Source of the DNA: Bisporella sp. PMI_857
Lineage: Eukaryota; Ascomycota; Leotiomycetes; Helotiales; Helotiaceae
Direction of reading: 5' to 3'
Assembly: GCA_021307315.1 (NCBI GenBank)
Contig: JAJSPD010000044.1
Coordinates: 124,001-188,000, forward strand
DNA length: 64,000 bases
The notes beneath the pieces are model-generated. The model was not told the DNA's origin, ran no database searches, and saw nothing but the letters and a program-made list of their open reading frames with translations. How positions within the stretch are numbered: position 1 is the first letter of the stretch; the number at the start of each line of letters is the position of its first letter. Of this stretch, positions 32,521 through 44,400 are shown piece by piece. The translations under genes and the position numbers were made by a program.

Positions 32521-34656
32521 TCATGCGTTAATCTCGTCAAGCAAAACCCAGTGTTTGTCAGCCAAAGTAGTGCCGACTCTCTGAGCGATGTTCTCTAGGG
32601 TAAATTTGATCGATGGCGCCGAAGTCTTAGGGAACTTCTTCTTCAGGACCTCGATTAGACCGACTTTGGTTAGATTGTTATTCCTGATTGCTGCTCGGAA
32701 TTCAGGCATGATCTCTTGTGGTACCATTGAACCCGGCTTGCCACCTTTGGCTTTAACATGATGTGCAGCTGTGGACACTGGTTGCTGGATGACTTTGGGA
32801 TCAGAAGTAGACGTGAAGAAAGTTTTCAAGGTAGTGGGAGCGGCTGTGGAATTTATGTTCGACGACGATGCCTTCAATGTGTCGAGTGGAACGCGTGGAG
32901 GTTCCATCTTGGTGATCTTGGGAGCTGCAGTCCAGTACTCGGAGGAGAAGGGATCAATAGACTTCATATATGGAGCTGATGCTTGATTAGCATGGTTAGA
33001 AGATTATTAGTGAGAAGACGTACCTAAAACAAATTCCATGCGATAAGACATCATCTTAATATTAGTGTTCTTCTTGTGTTGATTCTCCCAGCATAATCCA
33101 GTCGAGATAGGCTCCAAGTCTCCTTGTGTGACGAGTCGTCTTGAAGCTATACCTTCATCACCTTCATCGTCTAAGAATCCCTCCATATCATCTCCATCAT
33201 CATCGATATCGTCTTCCTCGCCTTCGCTATCAAGATCCTCAGCATCATCATCCTCTTGCCATTCAGCCTCGCTATCGTAATCATAATTTGTGGTTGGAAG
33301 GTCTCTTCTTAATGGGTTTCGAGCAAGCTTCACTGCTCCATTCACAGGCCGGCTTGTGTAGGTTCCAATATATGGCGGCCTAACATCTTCCTGAAATTTC
33401 AATATTTTCATGGGCACCTGTCTAAGCAGATCGGTTGTTCTTTTCGCTTGGGAATTCTGTGAGTCTGTTGTGAGGTCGATTGGCCGTGAAGAATCTCCCG
33501 TGATCTCTGCCATTATCTCTCTCACAGGTATGATTCGTCTGCCTCGAGGTATGGTCTCGTGGCTGGATAGGTTGAAGAGAGCGGCAATTAATGATTGCTG
33601 TGCTTGGGGGATAACATCTCCAGTAATGTAGCTGTCAATTTGTGATTGGACGTATTCCGCGGCAGTCTCATCTCGCGCAAACCGATTTATTGGTGCAAGC
33701 TCCACATCATCGAACTGATAAAAGTCTGCGAATGTTCTACCATATACTGTCTTTGGATCGACTTCGGCCTTTGGTGTGGAATGCTGGGCAGCAGCCTCTT
33801 TCGAGGTTACGGACTTCTCCTTGGCCGATAAACCACTAGCCTTTGTGATGAAGCCCATCATAGTTTGTTGCCTGCCATCTCCCTTCTTCTTTTCATCTGC
33901 TGCCCGTCGTTTCTCCTCTAATAGCCGCTGCTTCTCATCCTCTTTTTTGCGCTCTTTTTCCGCCTTGGCTGCGGCTTTCTCTGCCTCTTTGGCTGCCTTC
34001 TCTGCCTCTTTGGCGGCTTTCTCTGCCTCGCGGGCAAGCCTCTTCTCTTCGGCTTGCTTTGCTTTCTCGGCCTTTAGCGCTGCATCCTTACGTGCTTTTT
34101 CTTCTGCTTGTGTTTTTTTCTCGGCTTCCCTCAATGCAGCCTTTTCCATCGCCTGCCTAGCTTTCTCAGCCGCCCGTTCCTGATCTCGAAGTTCCTTTGC
34201 CATCTTGAGGTCTTCCTTTTCTTGTTCTGTCAGTCCCTTTGCCCTTTTCGCCGGTGGTTGTGAGGCTCCCTTCATTGCATCAAAAGCAGACTTCCGTGTT
34301 GGCTGCGCAACTGCGTCAGGGACGGGTGATATGCCGCGAAGTGAAGGAGTTGTAGATTTAGCTTCACTTAAAGAAGAGGTGCTGCTTCGCCTGCTTAGGG
34401 AGGGACTTGGTTCACGCTGTCGTTTTACGTTGCCATTACTGACAGGTGGTGTGGGAAAGGAAGAGTCGGGCATTGTAGATTGTGGCTGTCTTGGAGTATC
34501 AGGTTTTCTCGAAATAGATTCTTCTTCTGAGTCGTAGCCGTTGACAGGTCGAGAGGCGGCCGTGAACGGCTTCGCAAGATCCCCGAGGTTGTATTCTGTA
34601 GAGAAAGTATCGTGGTCTCGTTTGAGAGAATGGTATGTGTCTAGAGAGGTTGACAT
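32521..34656 (-). CDS. Chromatin assembly factor 1 large subunit (p150/Cac1-like)
   Basis: Exons 34656-33024 and 32975-32521 (48-nt intron, GTACGT...ATCAG) encode 695 aa. Residues about 142-259 are the KER region, an uninterrupted Lys/Glu/Arg/Ala helix. It is followed at 263-270 by QQTMMGFI, which fits a PCNA-interacting box (Gln, then a hydrophobic residue at +3, aromatic at +6). Later come YGRTFADFYQFDDVELAPIN and KFQEDVRPPYIGTY, the conserved core that contacts the second subunit, and a strongly acidic ED region (about 455-505) that binds histones. The last exon holds a winged-helix domain ending FTLENIAQRVGTTL. CAF-1 deposits H3-H4 behind replication forks. All expected elements are present in the usual order. 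The KER repeat AEKAAKEAEKAAKEAEKA is locally repetitive in DNA and could vary in length between strains. Confidence 0.93.
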
Positions 34657-35252
34657 CTCAAACTGACGCGTTAATCAAGAGGCAACTGGCAAGGAGTGAA
34701 CTAGAAGGTGCAGAGAGAAGTTAAAAGAACGATAACTCGGGGGAGCCTAGAAAGGTCCCGCATATACGTGGCTCTGGCAGCTCTCGTAGACCAATGTGTA
34801 GATGTCGAGTGTTGAGGGTTGAGGCTCTTTCGATATGAATCAAATGAGTCGAGTTGAAGTCGCGTCAGAACGCGATTTTGTAAGGGTCGCGCTCTAAAAC
34901 CACTCTGGAGTCTTGGCAAAGCTCTAATAAAAAGTCGCCTCCTTTCCAAGACCCCCGTTTGAAAACAAGAACACATTGCTATAGCCGAAGCAACAAAAAC
35001 TTACGAGCCTAGAACAATTTCTAGCCAAACCACTATGGCAATAGGTCTCATTGAATTTGAATAGTGTTGCAGGCTTCTTTGAGGTCTTGAAGTCGTTGTT
35101 TAAAAGTGGTGTGGTTCATTGTTACCCCCCACTTTAAATGCTGAGGAAAACATCGAGTGGGCTGCCTTGTTACATATTGTAATTTTTCTCAAACGATTCA
35201 GCTATATTCGGATTTGCCTTGAAAGACTTGAATAACTGTAAATAGGCCATAT
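34657..35252. other. Divergent intergenic region, CAF-1 / monooxygenase
   Basis: About 600 bp between divergent genes. Near the CAF-1 start, 34848-34897 contains GTCGCGTCAGAACGCGATTT, which includes ACGCG cores of the kind bound by MBF-type S-phase factors (ACGCGT is the full site). This would suit a replication gene but is only a core match. Confidence 0.4.
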
Positions 35253-36797
35253 ATGATCGATGTAAACATGAGCTCATATATCTCCAAGCCGGCGCTCTTC
35301 AATGTGAAGAGTGTGGCCATTGTTGGTGCAGGACCAAGCGGGCTTGCTGGTAATGGCCATCCCAATATTCATAACCAATGATCAAGTCTGATTTTCTCCT
35401 ATGTAGTTGCAAAGTTTCTCTTGGCAGAAGAAGCTTTTGATCATATCGATATATATGAGCAGCAAGCTGAAATTGGAGGAGTGTGGAACTACACGTCAAA
35501 CATAGCTGGTAAAACTCCAGTTCCACAAGTTTCTCCCCATGGCCCTGCAGAATCGCCTACATGGCCCGAGGGAACAACAGCCCCCTTATTTTCCAATCCT
35601 ATGTACGACAATCTGAATACGAATATACCGAAAGAGCTTATGCAATATTCAGATCAAGATTTTCTTCCCGAGTCTCTATCGTTTCCAACAAGGGAAGACG
35701 TCCAGGATTATCTCATAAAGTACTCTCAAGACGTGAGACATCTCATCAACTTCTCAACTCAGGTCAAAGATATTCGTTCAGTTTTTAAAGCAGGGCAAAA
35801 TTCATGGAAGCTTACATCCAAATTTCTGGTCACGAAAGACGAAAAAACCAGCACATACGACGCTGTCGTCATTGCTAGTGGACATTATTCCATGCCCTAT
35901 ATCCCATCAGTTCCGGGAATCAAGGCATTCCACACGGCCTTTCCGTCTGCCATAACGCACTCCAAGACTTATCGATCCTCCAAGGCTTTTAAAGATAAGA
36001 AAGTCATAGTGGTTGGCTCAGGCGCTTCAGGTTTAGATATTGGCACACAGATTAGCAAAGAAAGTCAGAAGCCTTTGCTCAACTCTGTACGTACGCCATC
36101 TCCCATTAAGATAGGGCAAGAAAACAAGGAGGAGGTCCCCTGAGTAAGTGCCCCATAATGCAACGAAACAATCTCAGTGACGCTGAGTATCAAAGTCGCC
36201 GAATTCCTCCCAGAAGTTCAAGGTGTTCGCTTCTCAGACGGCCGCATCGAAAACAACATTGACGACATAATTTACTGCACGGGCTACTTCTACACCTATC
36301 CCTTTCTCACTTCTCTCCTCCCGCCCCCAATCACCACCGGCCGTCGGGTCCAAGGTCTATATAAGCAACTCTTCTCTATTCATCACCCCACCCTGGCCTT
36401 CACGGCGCTTCCCCAGAAAGTCATTCCTTTCCCGCTGTCTGAGGTGCAAGGTGCAGCTATCGCTAAGGTATGGTCTGGTAAATTGTGGTTACCGGGAGTA
36501 GAAGAGATGCAGGAAGAGGAGAGGAGGCAGGTGGAGGAAAGGGGTGATGGAACCAGTTACCATATGTTGGGTTTTCCGAAGGATATGGAATATATCAATG
36601 GGATGGGGGAGTGGGTAAAGACGGCGAAAGGAAGAGAAGGGAAGAAGATAAAGCCGTGGGGGGAGAGGATGTCTTGGCTGAGGGAGTGTTATGCGGATGC
36701 TAGGAAGAAGTTCGTGGAGACTGGTGGAAGTGCCAGATCTCTGGAAGAAATAGGATTTGTGTATCCAGGGGATGAAATAGAGAAACCGAAGCTATAG
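35253..36797 (+). CDS. Flavin-containing monooxygenase, splice junction doubtful
   Basis: Exon 1 is 35253-35349, a 57-nt intron follows, and exon 2 starts at 35407. Motifs are intact: FAD-binding VAIVGAGPSGLA near residue 25, EIGGVWNYTS, NADPH-binding VIVVGSGASGLD, and IIYCTGYFYTYPFL. FMOs oxidise soft nucleophiles (N or S) using NADPH and O2. The second junction is odd. The conserved-looking text NSVRTPSPIKIGQENKEEVP runs into an in-frame TGA at 36141-36143, directly before GTAAGT, and the intron from there to CTCAG at 36177 would be only 34 nt and out of phase. An in-frame alternative uses donor 36091 (C|GTACGC), an 87-nt intron and exon 3 36178-36797, giving 466 aa but dropping that loop. 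So this is either a working gene with a shifted donor, or a recent pseudogene or base error in the CCCC run. Confidence 0.75.
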
Positions 36798-37813
36798 CTA
36801 AATATTGGGTTGGGCTTAGAATTTATTGAAGCATAAAATTAATATATAGATATTCTGGTAGTTATGTAAACATTAAATATCATAGACTGTCTAGTTTGAT
36901 AATCTAATTTTCAGGATAATAGACTAGACGATATCAGTACAAGCCATATACAGCACTCAACTAACGCATGATCAATGACTGTCAGATATATTTTCGCCAA
37001 ACTGCATCTCATCTCAAACCAGTCCATGAGGCACGGCGGTTATGATCATATTACCAGAAATATGTTTTCATCACGCAGTAGAGATATTGCAAAAAAGATG
37101 AGCATGCTCACCTGTGGTATTGACTTTACATAGGTTTGCGAATGAATTGGATATGTCTCCCTCAGTAGGTCATCATCGGTTCCTGGAAGCCTCGCAATTA
37201 AGGGGCCCTCGTGACAATGGTTTTAAAGTGGATGTACAATCTTGACCATGCATTCAAGTCGTGCAGCTGAGTAGTATGGTTCAAGCTGCCGAATAATTTG
37301 AATTGATCGATGGTCGTGTATGTTTGAAAAGAGGTTCAAAAAAAAAAAAATCCTTGCCGCGGTCTTTAAAAGGTTTGGATTAGCCCATTGTTTTCCGCGT
37401 CTAGCGAGCCAGTTAGGTGGAGCCATTGCTTTCAGGCTTTGGCCCCTCTTGCTGCCACTCGCTATGAACCTTTGAATGGCTCGATTGGATTTCTCCCATC
37501 ATTGTACTAAGCATCACAACGAACACATCCCCTACTTTAACCAAAAGCACAACCCAAAACACCAACTTGTCACAATATACCTCATTTTAATCCAGTATCT
37601 GCAACTTTATACTCAACAATCACCAGGTTAAATCTTAAAAGCCCATAGTCAAAGTTCAAACTCTGCTACAACACCCATCATTTCCAGATACACAAATCGA
37701 CCTGAGCTCCCTGTCACCTCGAAGAATAATTGGATAACAGTTCTTACAAGGAAGAGGAGCGCTTTCCTGCTGTATGCTTCTCGTCGCCATTAGCATATTT
37801 TCCTAGTCAAGTA
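36798..37813. other. Intergenic region before the cap-binding protein gene
   Basis: About 1 kb. The first half is AT-rich and the last 300 bp, rich in CAACA/ACCAA, looks like a fungal leader. The reading frame of the next gene is open back to 37730 but without an ATG, so the 5' leader probably starts there or earlier. Confidence 0.45.
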
Positions 37814-38896
37814 ATGGATCCCCAGAATCTTTGGACCCGCCGTTCTGCAAGCTCAGGCAAGCTCTCGTTGTCGACCAGCGGTGCCGCCTCTAATGGCACT
37901 GGCTCCAATGATCATCCTACACGAAACTACACACTAGGCCGGAGAGCAGGCGACAGCTCCTCACATAGCAACAAGAATCCTTTCAACTCGACATCTCTTG
38001 CTTCCCCCACCAGCGCATCTAGTGCATTTGGCTTAGGCACTGGCGCATTTGCATCTTTTGGTGCCTCAAAGACTCCGAAGACGCCTGGATCAGCTCTGGA
38101 CTTCAGCCTGCTATCGACTAAAACTCCTGCGAAGGAAAATATGAATGAGCTAGAATCGAAACTATCCAAGACATCGCTCACGGGCTCTCAGAATACGACC
38201 TCAACTTCATCAGAACTGCAAAAGGAGAAATTGGCTGATACCTGGGTGTTTTGGTGCCGACCTCCAATGCCGAAGAATAATGGATATGTCAAGTATGAGG
38301 ACACAATACACTCCATGTTGAAGTTTAACACGGATGTCGATTTTGTAAGAGCTTTCCGACACTTGAAGCATGCTTCAGATATGCCAATTGTCTGGGAGTA
38401 CCATCTCTTCAAGGAAGGCATTCGACCCATCTGGGAGGATAAGGAGAATAAGAGTGGTGGAAAATGGGTTCTAAAGCTGGTCAAGGGTGTAGCAGATCGC
38501 TACTGGGAGACATTACAGTTCAGCCTAATCAGAGATGCTTGGGGCGAGCTTGGAGAGGAGATCTGCGGAGGTGTGGTTAGCATGCGCAGCGGTGAGGATG
38601 TTATAAGCCTCTGGTTGCGTGATGCAACTTCTGGTAGAAATCTGAAGATCAAGTAAGTCAAGCCAGTGCTAGCAAGAGCAGCAATCCTAACAGATGTCAG
38701 GAACATCCTTTCTCAACTCCTAGAGTGCCCACCCAACACGGTTTTCACCTGGGTCAGTCACGACGAAGCCCTTCAGAATCGCGTTAGCCAGGACGAGAAT
38801 CGCAAGGAGAAGGCAGCGCAACATAACCAAAGAACCTCGCTTAATCGCACCACCAGCAAGGCCGACTACTCTTCTGAGAAGAAACAGGCTTCATAA
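37814..38896 (+). CDS. eIF4E-family cap-binding protein, class II (4EHP)-like
   Basis: Exons 37814-38652 and 38701-38896 (48-nt intron, GTAAGT...GTCAG) encode 344 aa. The first 160 residues are a low-complexity Ser/Thr/Ala/Asn extension with SKTPKTPGSAL-type phosphosite-like text. The eIF4E core starts at LADTWVFWCRPP, continues YEDTIHSML and YHLFKEGIRPIWED, and then GGKWVLKLVKG. Cap binding uses two stacked aromatics: the first is Trp in DTWVFW, and the second position is Tyr (KYED) in place of Trp, as in 4EHP/eIF4E2. The Trp of the dorsal surface that grips YXXXXL partners, in the FW motif of relatives, is Val here (DFVRAF). The protein is therefore probably a cap-binding translational repressor rather than the main initiation factor. 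This is inference from residues, not a proven role. Confidence 0.85.
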
Positions 38897-39648
38897 TCGA
38901 ACCTTGCATCCTTATTCACACAAAACATTGTTCTGTACAAGTATTTGGGCTGCATTAGTTGGGGAAAAGCGTTATGTATGGCACGTTTGAATCACGACCG
39001 GCACTTACATATTTCTTTTTTCAAGTTGGGGGTTTGCCTTATGCGAGCAGACATAGCGGGTTCGACATTTTTTGTATGCTGCTGTGTATATTAAGTATGG
39101 GTGAGAGGCTTGCGTGCTTTAGGCTTTACACCTTGTTAGCGCTTGGAAGGAGAATATCAGGATAGTTGGAGATTATCCTCCACATGCTCAACAATGGACA
39201 TTTTGATCCTTTCATTCCCTAAACATCCTTCAAGCAACTTTATATTAAGCGTAAGAAGCATCTACTTTCACAAGCTGATTTTATATGGTTTTGAGTTTAT
39301 GTTGGGAAGTGAGGTTGGTGTCTAGTAGATAAGTCTGAGTCTTAAATGATTCAACCTGGTCTTCGATAAATGAACATCCGCTAGAAAACCGGCCCCTATT
39401 TTTAATATATATGTTCCGGTATCCTCGTAACTCGCGATCTCCTCAACCTCTAAGAATTGCGCACCCATCACAATATTCAAAGATCCTTGAACGCCGATGT
39501 TAAGGAGTTTGGTGGTAGTCTCAGCGTAAGTAAGTCGTGCAGTATACGGTGAGGTTATTCATCGCATTTTGCAAAGGATTGCCACCTACCATCAATAAAT
39601 CCATGTCTATGGAAGGCGGTAGATCAATGCTTTGCATTGATTGTCCCA
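38897..39648. other. Intergenic region, cap-binding protein / BTB
   Basis: About 750 bp between convergent genes; both 3' ends must lie here. No coding motif, tRNA or repeat recognised. Confidence 0.45.
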
Positions 39649-40416
39649 TCACTTTCTTTGCGATCTGTGGGCTATGCAATTGATACGGTCACAGCCTCTC
39701 TTAAGAAGTCTCAAATGCTCACTCAACTTCCAAGCAACTCCCTTGGCAAATTCAGTATTGCTTCCCATGCACTCAACCCAGTGGTCCGTGATTGCGCGGT
39801 TGAGGCTGGATGCTTCCAATATAGGATCTAAAGCTAGGTCCTCAAGCTTGTTTCTCATCAGTGAGTTCTCTGCGGTGTTCTCATAGGCATATTTGATGTC
39901 ATCTGGGTTTGGATATGGTAGATTATCACTGGGGAGGCAGCACTCGTAGAGCTCACCGGCCTCGTACGAAAGATCCGTCAAGCCAAGCTTGTCAGCTAGA
40001 ACGGACAGCTTGCACCATACACTCGAGTGTCCAGGCGGTTGCTTCACCGTTGGGTTTTGCGTGCAACCACAACTGAGGTGACCAAGAAAGAGCCAGTCAA
40101 CCAATTTTGCGAATGCGTCGGGATCATCGTCTCTTAGCCAATTCCCCTTCGATTCACCTTCAACGACGGTCTCCTGAAACATAGCGCGAAATGTGTCGAT
40201 CCTTTCAAAGAGGAGGTCAGTGGGAAGGTTCCAGAGTCTTTGCTCGGGCCCAACATAGACCTTGATCATGGAAATGGCCTGATTCTGGAAGTACCTTTTG
40301 GAGAGCATTAGCAAAAACTCATACTCCATCCAAGATGATGGTGCTCACTCGTTGATTGGCATATTGACCGAAACCTGGTTAGCTGACCTGCCACACTGAG
40401 AGGCGTTATCTACCAT
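39649..40416 (-). CDS. BTB/POZ-domain protein
   Basis: Exons 40416-40349 and 40294-39649 encode 237 aa across a 54-nt intron (GTGAGC donor, TGCTAATG branch site, CAAAAG acceptor). The single-ORF alternative starts at 40329 inside that intron; the spliced model is preferred because it starts with a good ATG and uses consensus splice signals. The core IKVYVGPEQRLWNLPTDLL, then FRAMFQETVVEGE, DDPDAFAKLVDWLFLG and CKLSVLADKLGL is the BTB fold as found in many small fungal proteins. These usually dimerise or act as adaptors, sometimes for cullin-3 ligases, but most fungal members are uncharacterised. A Cys/Pro insert (CGCTQNPTVKQPPGHS) sits in the middle of the fold. No second domain is visible. 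Confidence 0.75.
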
Positions 40417-41426
40417 GGTGAACTGGCTTGGCGAGAATGGCTGGTCAGTTGCTCTGATGTGATATTAGCTTGAGCTATTGGTTGGTGAGGAAGAAGAAAC
40501 AATCTTTAGTAGGTTGTAATTAGTCACGGTCGTGAGAAATATTAAATTCGTGTTGAATGCTTAGCAAGGCTCCAGGAGCGCATATGCCAAAGTTGAAGGT
40601 GAAGATTGATTCAGCCTCTGGCCGTCGAGAGCAACGTTAAGCTAGGATACATTAGCAAAAGAGGGCAAGGTCAATCATATCGTATCGGGTGTTCCTGCCA
40701 CTGTCATGGATGAATAGTACAGAAACAATAGATCAATTTCAGCTGTTATACTTCAACTTATTTACATGAATGAGTCTTAAACTATATAGACCTGCAAGCC
40801 TAAATCTTTACAAATGTCCTTTATTAAAGATCGCATGTGCGTTATCCAAATCTGAATACTTGCTAATATGGACACAACGGAGTCATCCTTTGTATTCCTC
40901 CTTGCAAATCTCGGAGAAGGAAAAATGATTTCACAAGGTAGTCCGGCAATCTTGTAAGACAGCTTCGATGACTGGGACCTCCTTCAGGAGCCGTACAAGG
41001 ACAGAAGAAGATTCAGGACAAAACTAGGTGCAGAGCATGTAACCATGAAGAAATGAACTATACGCTACGCGCCGCAGAGCCCAAAGGTGCTGTTTTCAAT
41101 TCTGAACCACCATGGTAATGATTCCGCTGTTTGCATGTCGTGAAGTCCTCCTGAGGATGAGATGTAGTCAAGGTTGAGGCTCATGTGCATGTGGATCTGC
41201 GGTCACTACGGTGGCCCAAACATTTCTCTCGGCTACAAATGATACGTCAACAATAGGTGCGTGTGAATAATATATTACTTGAAAGCTTTGACTGTACAAT
41301 ACCAATCATTCGATTATTCGCGAGCTCCAGGTGGCAAAGTCAGTCTTTCTTCTGCATGTTTGTAATTTAAATTTTACTTCTTCTTCTTGACCATGGCATC
41401 ATCACAACCACAATATACCTGCAGCA
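40417..41426. other. Divergent intergenic region, BTB / chromodomain
   Basis: About 1 kb between divergent genes. A pyrimidine-rich leader (TTCTTCTTCTTG) precedes the chromodomain start. Nothing else is recognised. Confidence 0.4.
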
Positions 41427-44400
41427 ATGGCTCCAGCAACTCCTAATCACCTAGGAAGCCCAAGTCGACGGAAGAGGCCTTATACCTCCTCCGCAGAGTC
41501 ATCGCCCGCCAGGCCTTCCCCGCGGAGCACTCCCAAGATCTCCAAAAAGAAGCGCCGGCGAAAAGAGCCCACACCAGAACCAGAGCCAGATTCCGAGTTC
41601 TACGCTATCAAAGGCATTATTAGAGAGAAGAAGGAGGACGGACGTGTTCTATATCTCCTACAGTGGGAAGATCATCCGGACACTAGAGAGTCTTATCCCA
41701 ATTCTTGGGTAAGCGTAGTTGTATAATTGTGAATGCAAAGCGCATTGTTAACGTTTCATGTATTGCAGGAACCACGCGAAAACGTTACGGACGACGCCAT
41801 TCGAGAGTGGAAAGAGCGAAAGAGATTAAAAAAGGCGACTTTAAGGGGAAACCGAAACGATAGAGTTCACGAGGCAGAAGCGGGAGGTCAAGATCAACAC
41901 ATCCATGGTAGCGAGGTGAACCACGGTGTCGAAGAACCTCGAATTATACCCATAGGATCGCCAAGTCAAAGCCCATCAAAGAATCCGCGACGCGCTGGCA
42001 CAGTGCAGAGCGCAAGGTTTCAGTCCGTCTCCCAGGAATCTGTGCATAAGCCACAAAGCCCCAGGGAAATCAAAGATAGCTACGAAGACGAACAAAATAA
42101 CGAGAGTGCACATTTTAGGGTCGAAGTACCACATTTAGGCTCAGACTTTGACTACGAGGCTTACGCTAAGGTTTCTATTGCATCTTCTCAGGTAAGTAAT
42201 CTTGTATAGAAGTCATGGTGTTCCGGCATGATTAACTCGAGATTCAGGTTTCTCAACAAATCCACTCTTCTCTAGGTACGGCACCTAGGAATAGATTTAA
42301 AAACCCCAAGAACAGGGCATTCATCTGGGACGAAGATACCCCGATAGTCATTCCAGATTCTCATGAACCTGGGTCTTCATCTCATCATCCTGCCACCACT
42401 ATAGATACCGAGCCCAGCGAACCAACAGGAGACGCTGGCACTCAATTTCTAGCTCAGTCAAGCGGCGAAGCATCCAGTCAGAGCGAATGTCTTAGTACTT
42501 CTTCCAACCAACCATTGTCAGAGAACAGCTTTGAACCAAGCTCGAGTCGGGTAGAAGTTGCTATAGGCAGTGTTGAATATAGCAGCCAGCCTGTCAGTCA
42601 GCCATCCTTGGAAGCTGCAGAAGCATCTCAGATTGAGGTGCCATCAGCTCAGCCTCTACAATACACTTATCCTGAAGGAGAGATTGACGGAAGTCAAGTG
42701 CTTGGCTCAAGTGGAGACCAACATATTGCATCACAAATCCCTCCAGGAATCGTTTCATCATCTGAGGTTCAACCCTCTTATCCAGAAATTCAACTATTTC
42801 ACGCTCTACAAATTGAGGAAACATCTTGCCGGGCCTCCCGGACGAGCGGTAGTCAAGAATCAGAAACGAATTTGCAATTTCATACTCAAATTCCGTTTAA
42901 TCAGCGAGATTACGAGCAAGACACCATAAATTCTGACTCCAATCGACTTGATAGGTAAGCTCAATATTTAATTGTTTCATTTCTGTCTAGATTCAGGTAC
43001 ATGACTGCAATGTCGCAGTTTTCTGGTCTAGTGCAAACGCTAGATTGCCATTGTTAGGGTATCCCCAACTTTAATTCTGCAGCAAAATATTCCGAAGGTT
43101 TATGACCAATAGACTTCGGTCTGAGCATGTTTATCAAGTGTATTTTTCATTGTTCGAAATTCTGGTACTTGGTTCTTATCAACGAGGCTTTGCCGAATCC
43201 GTCATAGTCCATTGTTCGCTTCTAGTATTATTGGGCTTCCGTACCCGAATGGTCTCAAACCAAATACATGAGCTCCTACATCCTTATTATCTCTAGGACA
43301 TAACTCCACAAAAATCACAACTGACAGTCTTCCAGCATAAAGGAGCCTCAAAACTGCGAGCAAAATACTGGATCGCAACTCGTTGCTTGCGAGGCACCGG
43401 ATTCTCAAACCTTACGTCCAGAGTCACGAGGCGACGAATCAGATCATAGACATATTTCTGGCTTTGAAGAAAGTTGGCAACCCGCACAAGTGGTTTCACA
43501 AATCTGTGCACCTACAGAATCTTCTGATGCTCAGCAGAGTAGAGGCTTTACTCAAGTCATAGGCACCGTTTCACCAGTCTGTGACCATCAAGGCGAATAC
43601 AGCCAAGCCATCCCAGTCGTGATTTCACAGCCACAAAGTATGTGTATATTAAATTGCCTTGTTCTGTTTAATGCTTTTGGATGCCTAAAAGATTGCGCAG
43701 CTGTTGGCACTTCATTTACAGCACCTTTGTTCGAGAAATTTATGTACAAAGTTAATACACTAACACCTAGACTAGTCGAGGAATCCTCTTATAGTGTCTA
43801 CCAAAGCTCTAACAACATTTTACCAAGTATAGAGCGAGTAGAATACACCAGCTCAGACCAATCCCATCTCTCTAGCGGGTCAGGAAGACAAGACCTGAAG
43901 TCAGCTCCGCCGCTATCCCAAAACATGGAGGAATCCACTTCCATGAGCGTCGCCGAATTGCTTAAGCAACAACGAGCGAAGACTGCAGCTAGTTTACTGG
44001 CGGCTCAATCGGAGCGAAGAGCTGCTTCTCTTGCTGTTTCTACTCCACCATCAGCATCACCCGCCCTCCCACCAGTATCATCTGTCCTACCCAGCACTCC
44101 TGATGTAACTATTACATCAGCTCATTCTACTCCATCAGCACAACCTAAGACACCCATACAATCGCCTCCGCCAGCAGAGGTTGCACTCCATTCACCCATC
44201 AATCAGACAATTGTTTCGCTGGATGAAATCGAAGTTCCAGGGCAATCGGCTCCATCGCCGATTGTATCTGTTGAAATTGAGCCCATCGAGACCAGATCAC
44301 AAGTTCAATCTTTAGGTCCAGAGGAATTTATTGTGCCACTGCCTATGGTGGGCACTGTACGAAGTATCGCTGACATAATGATAAAAAATAGCTCTCGAAG

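Noticed and set aside
39057..39073. GGGTTCGAC, resembling a tRNA B box
   Set aside because: No acceptor stem, A box or anticodon arm can be built around it. No tRNA was found anywhere in the window by eye, although a dedicated search could still find one.
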